Source: Phaeobacter sp. 22II1-1F12B
GTDB lineage: Bacteria; Pseudomonadota; Alphaproteobacteria; Rhodobacterales; Rhodobacteraceae
DNA: 64,000 nt
Direction of reading: 5' to 3'
Assembly: GCF_002210165.1 (NCBI RefSeq)
Contig: NZ_AQQP01000006.1
Location: forward strand, 124,001 to 188,000
A program made the translations under genes and the position numbers. Positions 1 to 8,719 of the stretch are shown here, piece by piece; the stretch's first letter is position 1; every line of letters starts with the position of its first letter. The notes below the pieces were generated by a model that worked only from the letters and a program-made list of their open reading frames with translations, had not been told where the DNA came from and searched no databases.

Positions 1-1256
1 GCGCGGTTCATGAACACGGTGCCGGTTTCTATCTGCCCGCCCAGCGCCTCGGCCCGTTCCACGTCCTGCGTCCAGAGCGAGGCGGTCAGGCCAAACTCGC
101 TGTCGTTCATTAGATCAAGCGCCTCGGAATCGGATTTGACCGGCATGATACCGACCACCGGGCCAAAACTTTCTTCGCGCATTACCCGCATGGAGTGATC
201 CACATTGGTGAGGATCTGCGGTGTCAGGTAGGCACCGCCATCGTCACCGGACATGGTTTCGATATGCGCCTTGGCCCCGGCCTTGATCGCCTCGGCGGTC
301 TGGGCGCGCACCAGTTCGGCAAAGCGCACATGCGCCATCGGCCCGATGTCAGTTGTCTTCTCAAGCGGGTTGCCAAGCGTATAGCCATTCACGATCTCAA
401 GTGCGCGGCCGAGGAAATCATCGAACAGGTTTTCATGCACGTAGATCCGCTCGATGCCACAGCAGCACTGGCCCGAGTTGAACATTGCACCATCGATCAG
501 CGTATCGACCGCCGCCTGCACATCAGCGTCTTCCATGACATAGCCGGGGTCCTTGCCGCCCAGCTCAAGCCCGACGCCGGTAAAGGTACCAGCCGCCGCC
601 CGTTCGATGGTCTGCCCTGCCCCAACCGAGCCGGTAAAGTTCACGAAGCCAAAGGATTTGGCGGCGATCAGGTCCGAGGTTGTTGAATGGTCAAGGAATA
701 CGTTCTGGAACACATCCTCGGGCACACCCGCCTCGTGGAACGCCCGCGCCATGCGTTCGCCAACCAGCAGCGTCTGGGTCGCGTGTTTCAGCAGCACGGT
801 GTTACCCGCGATCAGTGCCGGGGCGACGCCGTTGATCGCTGTCATATAGGGATAGTTCCACGGCGCGATGATCAGCACGACTCCATGCGGTTCGCGTTTG
901 ATCAGGCGACGGAAGGTGGCGCTGTCCTCGATCTCGATCGGGGCGAGGCCTTTCTCGGCGATCTCGGCCATGTAGGAGGCACGTTCGTTGAAACCGCCGA
1001 ATTCGCCGCCATAGCGCACCGGGCGCCCCATCATATGGGCCAGTTCGGGCACGATCTCGTCATTCATTTCGCCGATGCGGGCGACGCCCTTCATCACAAG
1101 GTCAATACGTTCCTGAACCGGACGCGCCGCCCAGTCCCTCTGGGCGCGCCGCGCGCGGGCGACGGCGTTTTCCGCGTCAGCGCCAGAAAGCACCGCGCGT
1201 TCGGCATAGACCGACCCGTCGATGGGCGAGATACATTTCAAAACCTGTGTCATCAT
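1..1256 (-). CDS. Aldehyde dehydrogenase (C-terminus beyond window)
   Basis: NAD(P)-dependent aldehyde dehydrogenase that oxidises an aldehyde to the acid. The visible 418 residues contain the family landmarks: PWNYPYM near residue 131, the nucleotide-binding FTGSVGAG near 206, the general base Glu in LELGGKDP (about 230) and the nucleophile in FNSGQCC (second Cys, about 264). The frame is still open at base 1, so roughly the last 50-60 residues are missing. Two ATG codons stand in tandem (1256 and 1253); an AGGA lies 5-8 bases upstream and fits either. It is the last gene of the leftward TRAP/glutamine synthetase-like unit, so it probably oxidises an aldehyde released from the imported substrate, as PuuC does in putrescine degradation. 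That role is inferred from context. The exact substrate cannot be read from the sequence. Confidence 0.93.
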   Translation of the reverse strand, partial: MMTQVLKCISPIDGSVYAERAVLSGADAENAVARARRAQRDWAARPVQERIDLVMKGVARIGEMNDEIVPELAHMMGRPVRYGGEFGGFNERASYMAEIAEKGLAPIEIEDSATFRRLIKREPHGVVLIIAPWNYPYMTAINGVAPALIAGNTVLLKHATQTLLVGERMARAFHEAGVPEDVFQNVFLDHSTTSDLIAAKSFGFVNFTGSVGAGQTIERAAAGTFTGVGLELGGKDPGYVMEDADVQAAVDTLIDGAMFNSGQCCCGIERIYVHENLFDDFLGRALEIVNGYTLGNPLEKTTDIGPMAHVRFAELVRAQTAEAIKAGAKAHIETMSGDDGGAYLTPQILTNVDHSMRVMREESFGPVVGIMPVKSDSEALDLMNDSEFGLTASLWTQDVERAEALGGQIETGTVFMNR

Positions 1257-1335
1257 TGGTCCTTTGTGGAACCGGTGTGGCTGAGGCACCGGGTTCTTCT
1301 GTGAATTGCATGGTCCCGCGCGGACCGGCGTTGGT

Positions 1336-2700
1336 TCAGGCGCGTTCGAACCCGCGCGCGATTTCCCAATCGGTCACGGCGGAATCAAAGCTCTCCTGCT
1401 CCCATTCCGCAGCCCGCGTATAGTGCCGGATGACCTCTTCGCCAAACGCTTCCTTGAGCATGGACGAACCCGCCATCGCCACCGTCGCCGCGATCAGCGA
1501 GGTCGGGATTTCCTTGGCCTTGCCTTCATAAGCGTCGCCGGTCAGCGGCGCGCCCGGATCAAGCTTTTCCTCGATCCCGCGAATGCCCGCCGCAAAGAGC
1601 GCGGCCATCGCCAGATAGGGGTTCATATCCGATCCCGGCACCCGGCATTCGATGCGCACGGCGGGCGAACTGTCGCCGCAGAGCCGGAAGGCCGCGGTGC
1701 GGTTGTCAACGGACCAGACCCGGCGGGTCGGGGCAAAGCTGCCTTTTTGAAAGCGTTTGTAGCTGTTGACATAGGGCGCAAGGAACCACGTCACATCGCC
1801 CGCATAGGCGAGCAAACCGCCAAGGAAATGCCGCGCCAGTTCCGACATGCCCAGATCGGCATCCTTGTCGTAAAAGACCGAATTGCCATCCTTGTCCCGC
1901 AAAGACATGTGGATATGCGCCGCCGAGCCGACCCGGTCGGGTCGCCATTTCGGCAGGAAGCTGACCGCGTGCCCCTGCTGCCAGCCGACTTCCTTGGCAG
2001 CATGCTTGGCAATCGTGTGGTGATCGGCGGTTTCCATCGCGCCGCCATAGCGGATGTTGAGTTCTTCCTGACCGGCCTCGGCCTCGCCCTTGGAGCCTTC
2101 GACCGGGATGCCGGAATTGTAGAGCCCGTTGCGCAGGGTGCGCATCACGTTCTCTTCCTTGGTGGTCTGAAGGATCGAGTAATCCTCATTATAGCCCGAG
2201 ATCGGCTCGAGGTTGCGATACTGATCCTTGCGCAGCGCATCGAAGCTCTGCTCGAAGATGAAAAATTCGAGCTCGGTCGCGGTGATCGGCGTGTAGCCCA
2301 TGTCAGCAAGCCGCGCGATCTGCGCCTTGAGCAGCGCACGCGGTGAATGGGCAACCGGCGCGTGGCCGTGGTGATCCATGATATCCGAAAGCACCATCGC
2401 GGTGCCTTCCAGCCACGCGACCCGGCGCAGGGTGCTGAGGTCGGGCTTCATCGTGTAATCGCCATAGCCGCGTTCCCAGCTTGTCGATTCATAGCCATCA
2501 ACCGTCCACATCTCGAGATCAGTGGCGAGCAGGTAGTTGCAGCAATGGGTTTCTTCCCAAGCGCTGTCACAGAAATGCGCGGCGTGGAACCGCTTGCCCA
2601 TCAGGCGGCCCTGCATGTCGATGACGCAGACCAGAACGGTATCGATCTCGCCCGTCTGGCTCAGGGCGCGCAATTCATCAAGTGTCAGGTGTCCGGGCAT
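1336..2700 (-). CDS. Glutamine synthetase family ligase (gamma-glutamyl-amine synthetase-like)
   Basis: A 454-residue ATP-dependent ligase of the glutamine synthetase family. Metal and substrate motifs are recognisable: ATELEFF (Glu 143 and 145), GEAEAGQEE (206-213), GSAAHIHMSL (His 262 and 264) and a C-terminal RVPGSDMNPYLAMAA loop. The tyrosine adenylylation region of GlnA-I is not evident and the sequence looks closer to the PuuA/GlnT-like paralogues that join glutamate to amines. A TTG at 2706 also opens the frame, but AGAGG lies about 9 bases before the ATG at 2700, which is the better start. It sits between dctP and the aldehyde dehydrogenase in one leftward unit. I infer that it gamma-glutamylates an amine imported by the TRAP system. 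The amine is unknown. Confidence 0.88.
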   Translation of the reverse strand: MPGHLTLDELRALSQTGEIDTVLVCVIDMQGRLMGKRFHAAHFCDSAWEETHCCNYLLATDLEMWTVDGYESTSWERGYGDYTMKPDLSTLRRVAWLEGTAMVLSDIMDHHGHAPVAHSPRALLKAQIARLADMGYTPITATELEFFIFEQSFDALRKDQYRNLEPISGYNEDYSILQTTKEENVMRTLRNGLYNSGIPVEGSKGEAEAGQEELNIRYGGAMETADHHTIAKHAAKEVGWQQGHAVSFLPKWRPDRVGSAAHIHMSLRDKDGNSVFYDKDADLGMSELARHFLGGLLAYAGDVTWFLAPYVNSYKRFQKGSFAPTRRVWSVDNRTAAFRLCGDSSPAVRIECRVPGSDMNPYLAMAALFAAGIRGIEEKLDPGAPLTGDAYEGKAKEIPTSLIAATVAMAGSSMLKEAFGEEVIRHYTRAAEWEQESFDSAVTDWEIARGFERA

Positions 2701-2720
2701 TTCCAAAATCCTCTTGTCAA

Positions 2721-2743
2721 TAAAGCCCCGGCCATAAGCCGGG
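2721..2743 (-). terminator. Hairpin after the dctP gene
   Basis: CCCGGC at 2727-2732 pairs with GCCGGG at 2738-2743 around a five-base loop, and read on the minus strand the stem is followed by GCTTTATT. It lies between dctP and the glutamine synthetase-like gene. It is probably a partial terminator that raises binding-protein mRNA over the downstream enzyme genes. Confidence 0.55.
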
Positions 2744-2779
2744 ACTCTTGTTCGTTAAGACGGGGTATTACCCGGGCGC

Positions 2780-3817
2780 TTAGCCGTAGCGATAAGGACG
2801 GCCAGCCGCCTTCATGTCGGCGTTGTACTTCTTGAAGATCTCGACAACCTTCGCCTTGGTTTCGGACTCTGCGGCGATTTCGTCCCAGAACGCCGAGGCG
2901 GCATCTTCAACCTGAGCCCATTCCGCGTCGGGAATGGTGGTCAGTTCCATCTTGGTGCCGTTGACGCGCAGGTCAGCCTCACCGCCCCAGTACCAGTACT
3001 GACGGTAATAATGACTGTCGGCACAGCAGACCTCGAACAGGGTCTTGAGATCGTCGGGCAGTTCGTTCCAGCGCTCCATGTTGGCAAAGAAGTGGCCGAT
3101 CCATGCGCCCGAGATGTTGTTGGTCAGGAAGTAGTTGGTCACATCCGCCCAGCCGACGGTGTAATCCTCGGTGATGCCGGACCATGCCACGCCGTCGAGT
3201 TCGCCGGTCTGAACCGCAACCTCGATGTCTTCCCATGGCAGCGTGACAGGCACGACGCCGAACTGGCTCAGGAAGCGGCCAGCGGTCGGGAAGGTGAAGA
3301 TGCGCTTGCCCTTAAGGTCGGCCAGCGAGTTGATCGGATCCTTGGTTGCGAAATGGCAGGGGTCCCAGGACCCGGCGCTGACATGCTTGACGCCGACCTT
3401 CTCATATTCCGCCTTCCAGATCTCATCGAGACCATAGCGTTCGAAAAGCACCGGCACGTCCAGCGAATAGCGCGAACCGAAGGGGAAATAGCCACCGAAA
3501 ACGGTGACTTCGGTCGGCGACGCCATGGAGTCGTCGTCAGATTGAACCGCGTCAATGGTGCCACGCTGAAGCGCCTGGAACAGTTCGCCCGTTGGGACAA
3601 GCTGGTCAGCGTAATAGACTTCGATTTCCATTCGGTCGCCGGCGATCTGGTTGAATTTCTTGATCGCGGGGTCCAGCACATGCTCGGCCAGCGCGGCACC
3701 GGCATAGGTCTGCAGACGCCAGGTGATCTTGCTTTGCGCAATCGCAGGTGCGGCCAGCGCGGCGGCCGGAGCGGCAGCGGCGGTGGTCAGGAACTTACGT
3801 CTTGTTGTCATCTTCAC
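2780..3817 (-). CDS. dctP: TRAP transporter substrate-binding protein (DctP family)
   Basis: Periplasmic binding protein that delivers a substrate to the DctQM membrane pair. The 345 residues begin with a twin-arginine-like leader (TTRRKFLTTAAAA, cleavage near AIAQS) and continue with the DctP fold, including the DLKGKRIFTFPTAGRFL segment that normally carries the Arg contacting a carboxylate. The length is typical. The order is unusual only in that dctP follows dctQM in the operon (Q, M, P). The ligand is not determined. The neighbouring gamma-glutamyl ligase, amidohydrolase and aldehyde dehydrogenase suggest an amine or amino-acid derivative carrying a carboxylate. A weak GC hairpin (3840-3853) sits just upstream of the gene. 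Confidence 0.93.
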   Translation of the reverse strand: MKMTTRRKFLTTAAAAPAAALAAPAIAQSKITWRLQTYAGAALAEHVLDPAIKKFNQIAGDRMEIEVYYADQLVPTGELFQALQRGTIDAVQSDDDSMASPTEVTVFGGYFPFGSRYSLDVPVLFERYGLDEIWKAEYEKVGVKHVSAGSWDPCHFATKDPINSLADLKGKRIFTFPTAGRFLSQFGVVPVTLPWEDIEVAVQTGELDGVAWSGITEDYTVGWADVTNYFLTNNISGAWIGHFFANMERWNELPDDLKTLFEVCCADSHYYRQYWYWGGEADLRVNGTKMELTTIPDAEWAQVEDAASAFWDEIAAESETKAKVVEIFKKYNADMKAAGRPYRYG

Positions 3818-3862
3818 TCTCTCCTTGTGGTTATGATTGCCCCGTTTGCGGGGTTCTTGAGG

Positions 3863-5185
3863 TTAATTTCCGTATACGTAATTGGGCAGCCACAGCGCGA
3901 TCTGCGGGAATGCCATGACCAGCACAAGCGCCAGCACCATGACCAGCACAAACGGCACGATGGAGCGGTAGATGTCTCTCAGCCCGATCTCGGCCGGGGC
4001 CATCGCGCGCATCAGAAACAGGTTATAGCCGAAAGGCGGAGTCATATAGGCGATCTGCGTCGTGATCGTGTAAAGCACGCCATACCAGACCAGATCAAAT
4101 CCCAGCGCCTGCACAAGTGGCACATAAAGCGGTGCAACGATCACCAGCATCGCCGTGTCGTCAAGGAAGGTACCCATCAGGATAAAGCTGAGCTGCATCA
4201 GGATCAGTATCATCCAAGGCGACAGGCCAAGCTGTTCAGTGAACAGGGATTCGATGGCCCGCACCGCGCCCAGCCCATCGAACACCGCGCCAAAGCCCAG
4301 CGCCGCAAGGATGATCCACATGAACATGCAGGAAATGCCAAGCGTGTTGCGCACCGAGTTCTCGAATACCTCGCGCGTCATCCGCCCCTTGAACACCGCC
4401 GCCAGAAACGCTGCCAGCGCCCCGACTGCCGAACTTTCGACAAGCGAAGTCCAGCCATTCACGAAGGGGATCATCATGACCGCAAAGATACCAAGAGGCA
4501 GCAGCCCCGCGCGCAGAAGGCGCAGCTTTTCACTGCGGCTGACATCCCGATCATCGGCGGGCATGGCCGGGCCAAGCTCGGGCTGGATGCGGCAGCGGAT
4601 CACCACGTAGAGGATGAACATCGCGGCCATCATCAGGCCGGGCACCGCGCCCGCCAGCCAGAGCTGCCCCACGGGCGCCCGCGCGATCATCGCGTAAAGG
4701 ACCAGAACCACCGAAGGCGGTACAAGAATGCCAAGGCTCGAGCCCGCCTGAATGACGCCGGTCACCATGCGCTTGTCATACCCGCGCTTGAGCAGTTCGG
4801 GCAGCGCGATGGTGGCCCCGATAGCCATGCCGGCCACCGACAGACCGTTCATCGCCGACACCAGCACCATCAGCAGAATCGTCCCGATCGCCAGCCCGCC
4901 CCGTAGCGGCCCCATCCAGACGTGGAACATGCGGTAAAGGTCGTCGGCGATCTTGGATTCCGACAGCACGTATCCCATGAAGATGAACATGGGCAGGGTC
5001 AGCAGCGGATACCATTTCATCAGCTTCATTGCCGAGGAAAAGCCGATATCCGACCCGCCCGGCCCCCACATGAGCACCGCTGCCGCGACGCCGACAAAAC
5101 CGATGGCCCCGAACACGCGCTGCCCGGTAAAGAGCATCAGCATCATGGTCGAGAACATGAGGATGGCGATCATTTCATAGGACAT
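3863..5185 (-). CDS. dctM: TRAP transporter large permease (DctM)
   Basis: The 440-residue, about 12-helix subunit that carries solute with Na+ in a tripartite ATP-independent transporter. The N-terminus (MSYEMIAILMF) and motifs such as GRPGM-like loops, GSSLGILVPPS near residue 140 and the C-terminal YMTPPFGYNLFLM are characteristic. The longest frame begins 40 codons earlier, but that extension overlaps dctQ and shows no homology to the family. The ATG at 5185 shares one base with the dctQ stop (TGATG), the usual coupling in this family. It works with DctQ and DctP. Confidence 0.95.
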   Translation of the reverse strand: MSYEMIAILMFSTMMLMLFTGQRVFGAIGFVGVAAAVLMWGPGGSDIGFSSAMKLMKWYPLLTLPMFIFMGYVLSESKIADDLYRMFHVWMGPLRGGLAIGTILLMVLVSAMNGLSVAGMAIGATIALPELLKRGYDKRMVTGVIQAGSSLGILVPPSVVLVLYAMIARAPVGQLWLAGAVPGLMMAAMFILYVVIRCRIQPELGPAMPADDRDVSRSEKLRLLRAGLLPLGIFAVMMIPFVNGWTSLVESSAVGALAAFLAAVFKGRMTREVFENSVRNTLGISCMFMWIILAALGFGAVFDGLGAVRAIESLFTEQLGLSPWMILILMQLSFILMGTFLDDTAMLVIVAPLYVPLVQALGFDLVWYGVLYTITTQIAYMTPPFGYNLFLMRAMAPAEIGLRDIYRSIVPFVLVMVLALVLVMAFPQIALWLPNYVYGN

Positions 5186-5781
5186 CAGACCGTCACCCCG
5201 CGAATGGTGGCAACGTCCTTGAGAAACTCGGAAACCGCCTGCAGCAACATGCAGAAAAAGCCAAATATCATGATTACCTTGATGGGCCAGAGATAGGGTC
5301 GCCATGCGGTCGGGCTGCGTTCGAGATAGCCCATTTTTTCTGCCGCGCCGTCCGTACCACCGGTGACAAAGGCTACCAGCAGCTCCCAGAAGAACTTGAA
5401 CGGTTCCTGCCCGAAATAGCCAAGGCTATAGGCGGTCGAACTGACCGCGCCCATGATGAGGATCACGAGAAAGAACAGCAGGAAGAAGACGGTAAAGGCA
5501 TCGACCCACGCCTTTTGCCGGGCCGTCCATTCGCCATAAAACAGGTCCATCCGCACGTTCGCACCAAGCTGGATCGAATAGGGTCCGCCCAGCACGTAAT
5601 AGGTCACCATCGCGAACTGCGCCATTTCCAGCGTCCAGAGCGAGGGGTTGAAAAAGGTCTTGGACACCGACGACCAGAGCAGGATGCCCATGATCACAAA
5701 GATGCCGTACATCACCAAACGGCCGATACCTCGATTGAACCCGTCCACGAAGCGGATATAGCCAAGCAGGATGTTGGGCAT
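5185..5781 (-). CDS. dctQ: TRAP transporter small permease (DctQ)
   Basis: A 198-residue inner-membrane protein with four predicted helices and the DctQ pattern LEMAQFAMVTYYVLGGPYSI in the middle, preceded by a first helix ending in WSSVSKTFF. It forms the membrane domain with DctM. The start overlaps the stop of the amidohydrolase gene upstream by one base and its stop overlaps the dctM start, so the three genes are translationally coupled. A loop between the last two helices (residues about 135-160, rich in Gly, Thr and Asp) makes it slightly longer than many DctQ proteins. Confidence 0.92.
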   Translation of the reverse strand: MPNILLGYIRFVDGFNRGIGRLVMYGIFVIMGILLWSSVSKTFFNPSLWTLEMAQFAMVTYYVLGGPYSIQLGANVRMDLFYGEWTARQKAWVDAFTVFFLLFFLVILIMGAVSSTAYSLGYFGQEPFKFFWELLVAFVTGGTDGAAEKMGYLERSPTAWRPYLWPIKVIMIFGFFCMLLQAVSEFLKDVATIRGVTV

Positions 5782-6545
5782 CAGTTCCGCCCCCAGTCAC
5801 GCACATCGGGGCGCGACATGACCCGGCCCAAAGCGCCGGAGAGCAAGCCGCCCATGCGCACGACAAGCTCGGGCCGGTTCAGCAGATCGTTGCGGATTTC
5901 CAGCATGACATTGGCAATGCCGCGCGACATTGCATGGCGCTTGAGCGAATGGGTGACCCCATCCTGCGGGCCATAGGGCTGGTTGCGCTCGACCTTGTGC
6001 GGCGCGCCTGCCAGCTCTTCGAGCAGCGCATCGGCAAGCCGTGTATCCTCATCGTGAAGAATACCGATTTCCACGTCGCGCTTTGCACCGAAATAGACCG
6101 GGGTAAAGCTGTGCACCGTCACCATCATCGCGGGCTGCACATCCTCAAGCGCCTTATCCATCGCGGCGCAGAAAGGATCGTAGATGCGTGACACCCGCTC
6201 GGCTTTGGCCTCGTCGCTAAGACCCATATTACCGGGAATCTCGTAAATCTCGCTCTTGGCCGGGATCGCGTCCTGCGCCTCGGGCGGGCGGTTGCAGTCA
6301 TATAGCAGGCGCGAGACCTGACCGAAAACCAAGGGCGCCTGAAGCGCCGCGGCAAGCTGGCGGGACAACGCCAGCGCGCCCGGATCCCACGCTACGTGAC
6401 TTTGACGAACTTCGTCGCTAAGGCCAAGATCGCCGAATTCTTCGGGGAAATCACAGGAAGCATGTTCACAGACAAGCAGAACCGGCGCTGGCGCGGCGGC
6501 TCCCTCAAAGGTCGCGGCGGCAATGGCAGTCTGATCCTGTGGCAT
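5781..6545 (-). CDS. N-formylglutamate amidohydrolase family protein
   Basis: A 254-residue zinc hydrolase of the N-formylglutamate deformylase (HutG2-like) family. Visible family motifs are the CEHAS segment (about residue 26), SRLLYDCNR (about 78), VTVHSFTPVY (about 143) and LEIRNDL near the C-terminus, which carry the zinc ligands and substrate Arg. No other histidine-utilisation gene is present, so it need not act in that pathway. As first gene of the dctQMP-ligase-dehydrogenase unit it may hydrolyse a formyl- or glutamyl-amide intermediate. The product name is a family assignment and the substrate is inferred. The gene begins at an ATG opposite the rpiR-type regulator, 115 bases away. 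Confidence 0.86.
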   Translation of the reverse strand: MPQDQTAIAAATFEGAAAPAPVLLVCEHASCDFPEEFGDLGLSDEVRQSHVAWDPGALALSRQLAAALQAPLVFGQVSRLLYDCNRPPEAQDAIPAKSEIYEIPGNMGLSDEAKAERVSRIYDPFCAAMDKALEDVQPAMMVTVHSFTPVYFGAKRDVEIGILHDEDTRLADALLEELAGAPHKVERNQPYGPQDGVTHSLKRHAMSRGIANVMLEIRNDLLNRPELVVRMGGLLSGALGRVMSRPDVRDWGRN

Positions 6546-6604
6546 CTGTCCCCCTTATGCCGGTCAGGTTTCGCTAGCGACGGTATCCGAGTCAATGATA
6601 TTTC

Positions 6605-6640
6605 TGAAACTTTTTCTTCTTTCTCGGCCGCAATGAAACT
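6605..6640. promoter_or_regulatory. Candidate RpiR operator, TGAAACT direct repeats
   Basis: TGAAACT occurs at 6605-6611 and again at 6634-6640 (29 bp apart) inside the 115-base divergent region between the regulator and the amidohydrolase gene. Their position between the two start codons makes them candidate sites for the adjacent RpiR regulator. No binding data exist and the motif is short. Confidence 0.35.
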
Positions 6641-6660
6641 ATGATTACAAAATCGACAGC

Positions 6661-7542
6661 ATGGCAAGGACCGCGCGCGTGGACGACACCGCCCAGCAAC
6701 GGCTGAAGAAAGTACATGATACGCTGACCCGCGCCGAGCGGCAGCTTGCCGGTGCGATCCTTGAAAACTACCCGATGTCGGGGCTTGGCTCGATCACCCG
6801 GCTTGCCGAAAAGGCCGAGGTTTCGACGCCCACCGTGGTGCGGATGGTACAAAAGCTGGGGTATACCGGCTTTCCCGAATTTCAGGCTGCGCTGCGCGAA
6901 GAGCTGGAAGCGCAGATTTCGAACCCCATCGACAAGCGTGACGGCTGGTCGAACACCGCGCCGGAAGAGCATCTGCTGAACCGGTTCACCGATGCGGTGA
7001 TCGGCAATATCCGCCAGACCCTTGCCCATATCGACCCGGCGGATTTCGACGCGGTTGCCGCGCTGCTGGCCGATGAGGCGCAGTCAGTCTTTATCGCCGG
7101 GGGCCGCATCACCCACGCCCTGTCCGAATATCTGCACCTGCACCTGCAAGTAATACGGGGCCGGGTCCAGCATATCCCCACCACCTCGAACGCATGGCCG
7201 CATGCGCTGCTCGATATCGAACCGGGCGACGTGGTGGTGATCTACGATATCCGACGCTATGAGAATTCGACGCTGAAACTGGCCGAGATGGCCGCCGCGC
7301 GTGGAGCGCGCACGGTTCTGGTTACCGACCAGTGGCAGTCGCCGATCAGCCGTTTTGCGACCTATTCGTTCTCGTGCCGGATCGAAGCGCCTTCGGCCTG
7401 GGATTCAACCGTGGCGATGATGCTGCTGTCGGAAACGCTCATCGCCGCCGTACAAGAAGCGGCATGGGAACGCACCCGCGACCGTATGGGCGCGCTTGAG
7501 GAAATGTTCGACGAAACGCGGGTCTTCCGCAAATTCGTCTGA
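6661..7542 (+). CDS. MurR/RpiR family transcriptional regulator
   Basis: A 293-residue regulator with an N-terminal RpiR helix-turn-helix (residues about 10-85; SITRLAEKAEVSTPTVVRM is the recognition region) and a C-terminal SIS effector domain (about 125-265; GGRITHALSEY and the D-x-R-R-Y segment VIYDIRRYEN). Such proteins sense a phosphosugar or other small anionic metabolite and repress or activate neighbouring catabolic genes. It is divergent from the TRAP/ligase unit, which is its probable target. Its effector is probably an intermediate of that pathway. It ends four bases from the convergent mnhG gene with no clear terminator between. Confidence 0.93.
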   Translation: MARTARVDDTAQQRLKKVHDTLTRAERQLAGAILENYPMSGLGSITRLAEKAEVSTPTVVRMVQKLGYTGFPEFQAALREELEAQISNPIDKRDGWSNTAPEEHLLNRFTDAVIGNIRQTLAHIDPADFDAVAALLADEAQSVFIAGGRITHALSEYLHLHLQVIRGRVQHIPTTSNAWPHALLDIEPGDVVVIYDIRRYENSTLKLAEMAAARGARTVLVTDQWQSPISRFATYSFSCRIEAPSAWDSTVAMMLLSETLIAAVQEAAWERTRDRMGALEEMFDETRVFRKFV

Positions 7543-7546
7543 CCGC

Positions 7547-7945
7547 TCAGTCGTCCTGCCCGTATTCCGCTTCGTCGATGATCTGACGCGAGGTGCGATG
7601 ATCAAGCACGGCCCAGCAGGTATCCTTGCCGGGGCTTGGCAGCACCTCGTCCTCGCTGTGGCGATGGATGTGCGCCTTGGCAAGGAACAGCGCCGTCACC
7701 GGCGCGGTCAGGAAAAGAAACAGGGTGATCAGCAGTTCGTGCACCGACACATAGCCATCCACCGCGAAAGAGTGGATCAGCGAGGCGATCAGCACGCCCC
7801 CTACCCCAAGGGTCGTCGCCTTGGTCGGCGCATGCAGTCTAGACATCGGATCACGCAGCTTGATCAGCCCGAAAGAACCGACCAGGCCAAAGCAGCCGCC
7901 GACCACCAGAAAGATCGCTGTCAGGATATCGCCTATCTCGCCCAT
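7547..7945 (-). CDS. mnhG: Na+/H+ antiporter subunit G (MnhG/MrpG)
   Basis: The 132-residue smallest-fold subunit of the Mrp complex, with three predicted helices and the family segment GLIKLRDPMSRLHAPTKATT (about residues 27-46). The frame opens upstream at 7990, but that extension overlaps mnhF. The ATG at 7945 (MGEIGDIL) lies 7 bases after the mnhF stop and matches the family N-terminus. The hydrophilic tail after the third helix (about 35 residues) is longer than the core family. It acts in the inner membrane with the other Mrp subunits in monovalent cation/proton exchange. Confidence 0.92.
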   Translation of the reverse strand: MGEIGDILTAIFLVVGGCFGLVGSFGLIKLRDPMSRLHAPTKATTLGVGGVLIASLIHSFAVDGYVSVHELLITLFLFLTAPVTALFLAKAHIHRHSEDEVLPSPGKDTCWAVLDHRTSRQIIDEAEYGQDD

Positions 7946-7952
7946 CTGCCCC

Positions 7953-8225
7953 TCACTCGATGATGTTGCCGCGCAGCATAAAGCGCGCATAGGCCACTGT
8001 TGAAACGAACCCCAGCATGGCGATGATCATGGTCGCCTCGAAGAAGACCTCGGTGCCTTCCTGAATACCGGCCAGAACGAGGATCGCGATAGAGTTCACC
8101 ACCATCGTATCCAGCGCCAGAACCCGGTCGCCCACCCCTTCGGCTGTGATGATCTTCCAGAGGTTCATCAGCACGGCCAAACCGAAACAGCCAAAGGCAA
8201 AGTAAAGCGCGTAGGAAAGGATCAT
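7953..8225 (-). CDS. mnhF: Na+/H+ antiporter subunit F (MnhF/MrpF)
   Basis: A 90-residue, three-helix subunit. The conserved GDRVLALDTM segment (residues about 35-44) identifies MrpF. The ATG at 8225 overlaps the mnhE stop (ATGA). The longer frame running back to 8432 is a frame-shifted reading of mnhE and is not used. Some MrpF homologues have been linked to bile-salt or organic-anion efflux. Here the intact operon argues for the antiporter role. Confidence 0.92.
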   Translation of the reverse strand: MILSYALYFAFGCFGLAVLMNLWKIITAEGVGDRVLALDTMVVNSIAILVLAGIQEGTEVFFEATMIIAMLGFVSTVAYARFMLRGNIIE

Positions 8226-8719
8226 TCGAAAATCTCCATCAGGCGGCTTTCGTAACGGTCGATGATCTCCTGGATCACGGCATCCGGATCGGGCGCATGC
8301 AGGCAGTGTACCAGCAGATTGTGCCCCTCGCTCGACAGATCGCAGGACACGGTGCCGGGCGTCAGGGTGATCGTGGCCGCCAGCGTGGTGATCGCCTCGG
8401 GCGTGCGCAGCCGCAGCGGAACGGAAATCCACGCCGGTTGCAGCGCATCGACCCGCATGAACAGGATCTGGTAAGCCACGGTGACATTGGCGACAAAGAT
8501 ATCATAGATCACGACAGCGATGTAGCGCGCGACCTTCAGCGGACTGCTGATGCGCGGATTATTCGGCCAGTAAGGGCGGATCACAAAGGGGATCAGCACG
8601 CCCAACAGAAAACCGAAAATCACCGAGTTCCACGAGAACCTGTTGACAAGCATCAGCCATACAAGGGTCAGCAATACGGTCAGCAGCGGGTGCGGGAAAA
8701 AGCGGCGGAAGAGGCTCAT
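8222..8719 (-). CDS. mnhE: Na+/H+ antiporter subunit E (MnhE/MrpE)
   Basis: A 165-residue MrpE subunit with two N-terminal helices and a cytoplasmic domain holding the family signature ITLTPGTVSCDL (about residues 116-127) followed by LLVHCLHA. It overlaps mnhD and mnhF by four bases on either side, which fixes both ends. MrpE is thought to stabilise assembly of the antiporter. Confidence 0.93.
   Translation of the reverse strand: MSLFRRFFPHPLLTVLLTLVWLMLVNRFSWNSVIFGFLLGVLIPFVIRPYWPNNPRISSPLKVARYIAVVIYDIFVANVTVAYQILFMRVDALQPAWISVPLRLRTPEAITTLAATITLTPGTVSCDLSSEGHNLLVHCLHAPDPDAVIQEIIDRYESRLMEIFE

Noticed and set aside
3011-4906. 631-codon plus-strand frame across dctP and dctM
   Set aside because: It crosses the boundary of two well-supported minus-strand genes and encodes an Arg/His/Gln-rich chain without homology.
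5781-6545. Histidine utilisation (hut) locus
   Set aside because: Only the N-formylglutamate amidohydrolase-like gene is present; hutH, hutU and hutI are absent, and the neighbours are TRAP and ligase genes.
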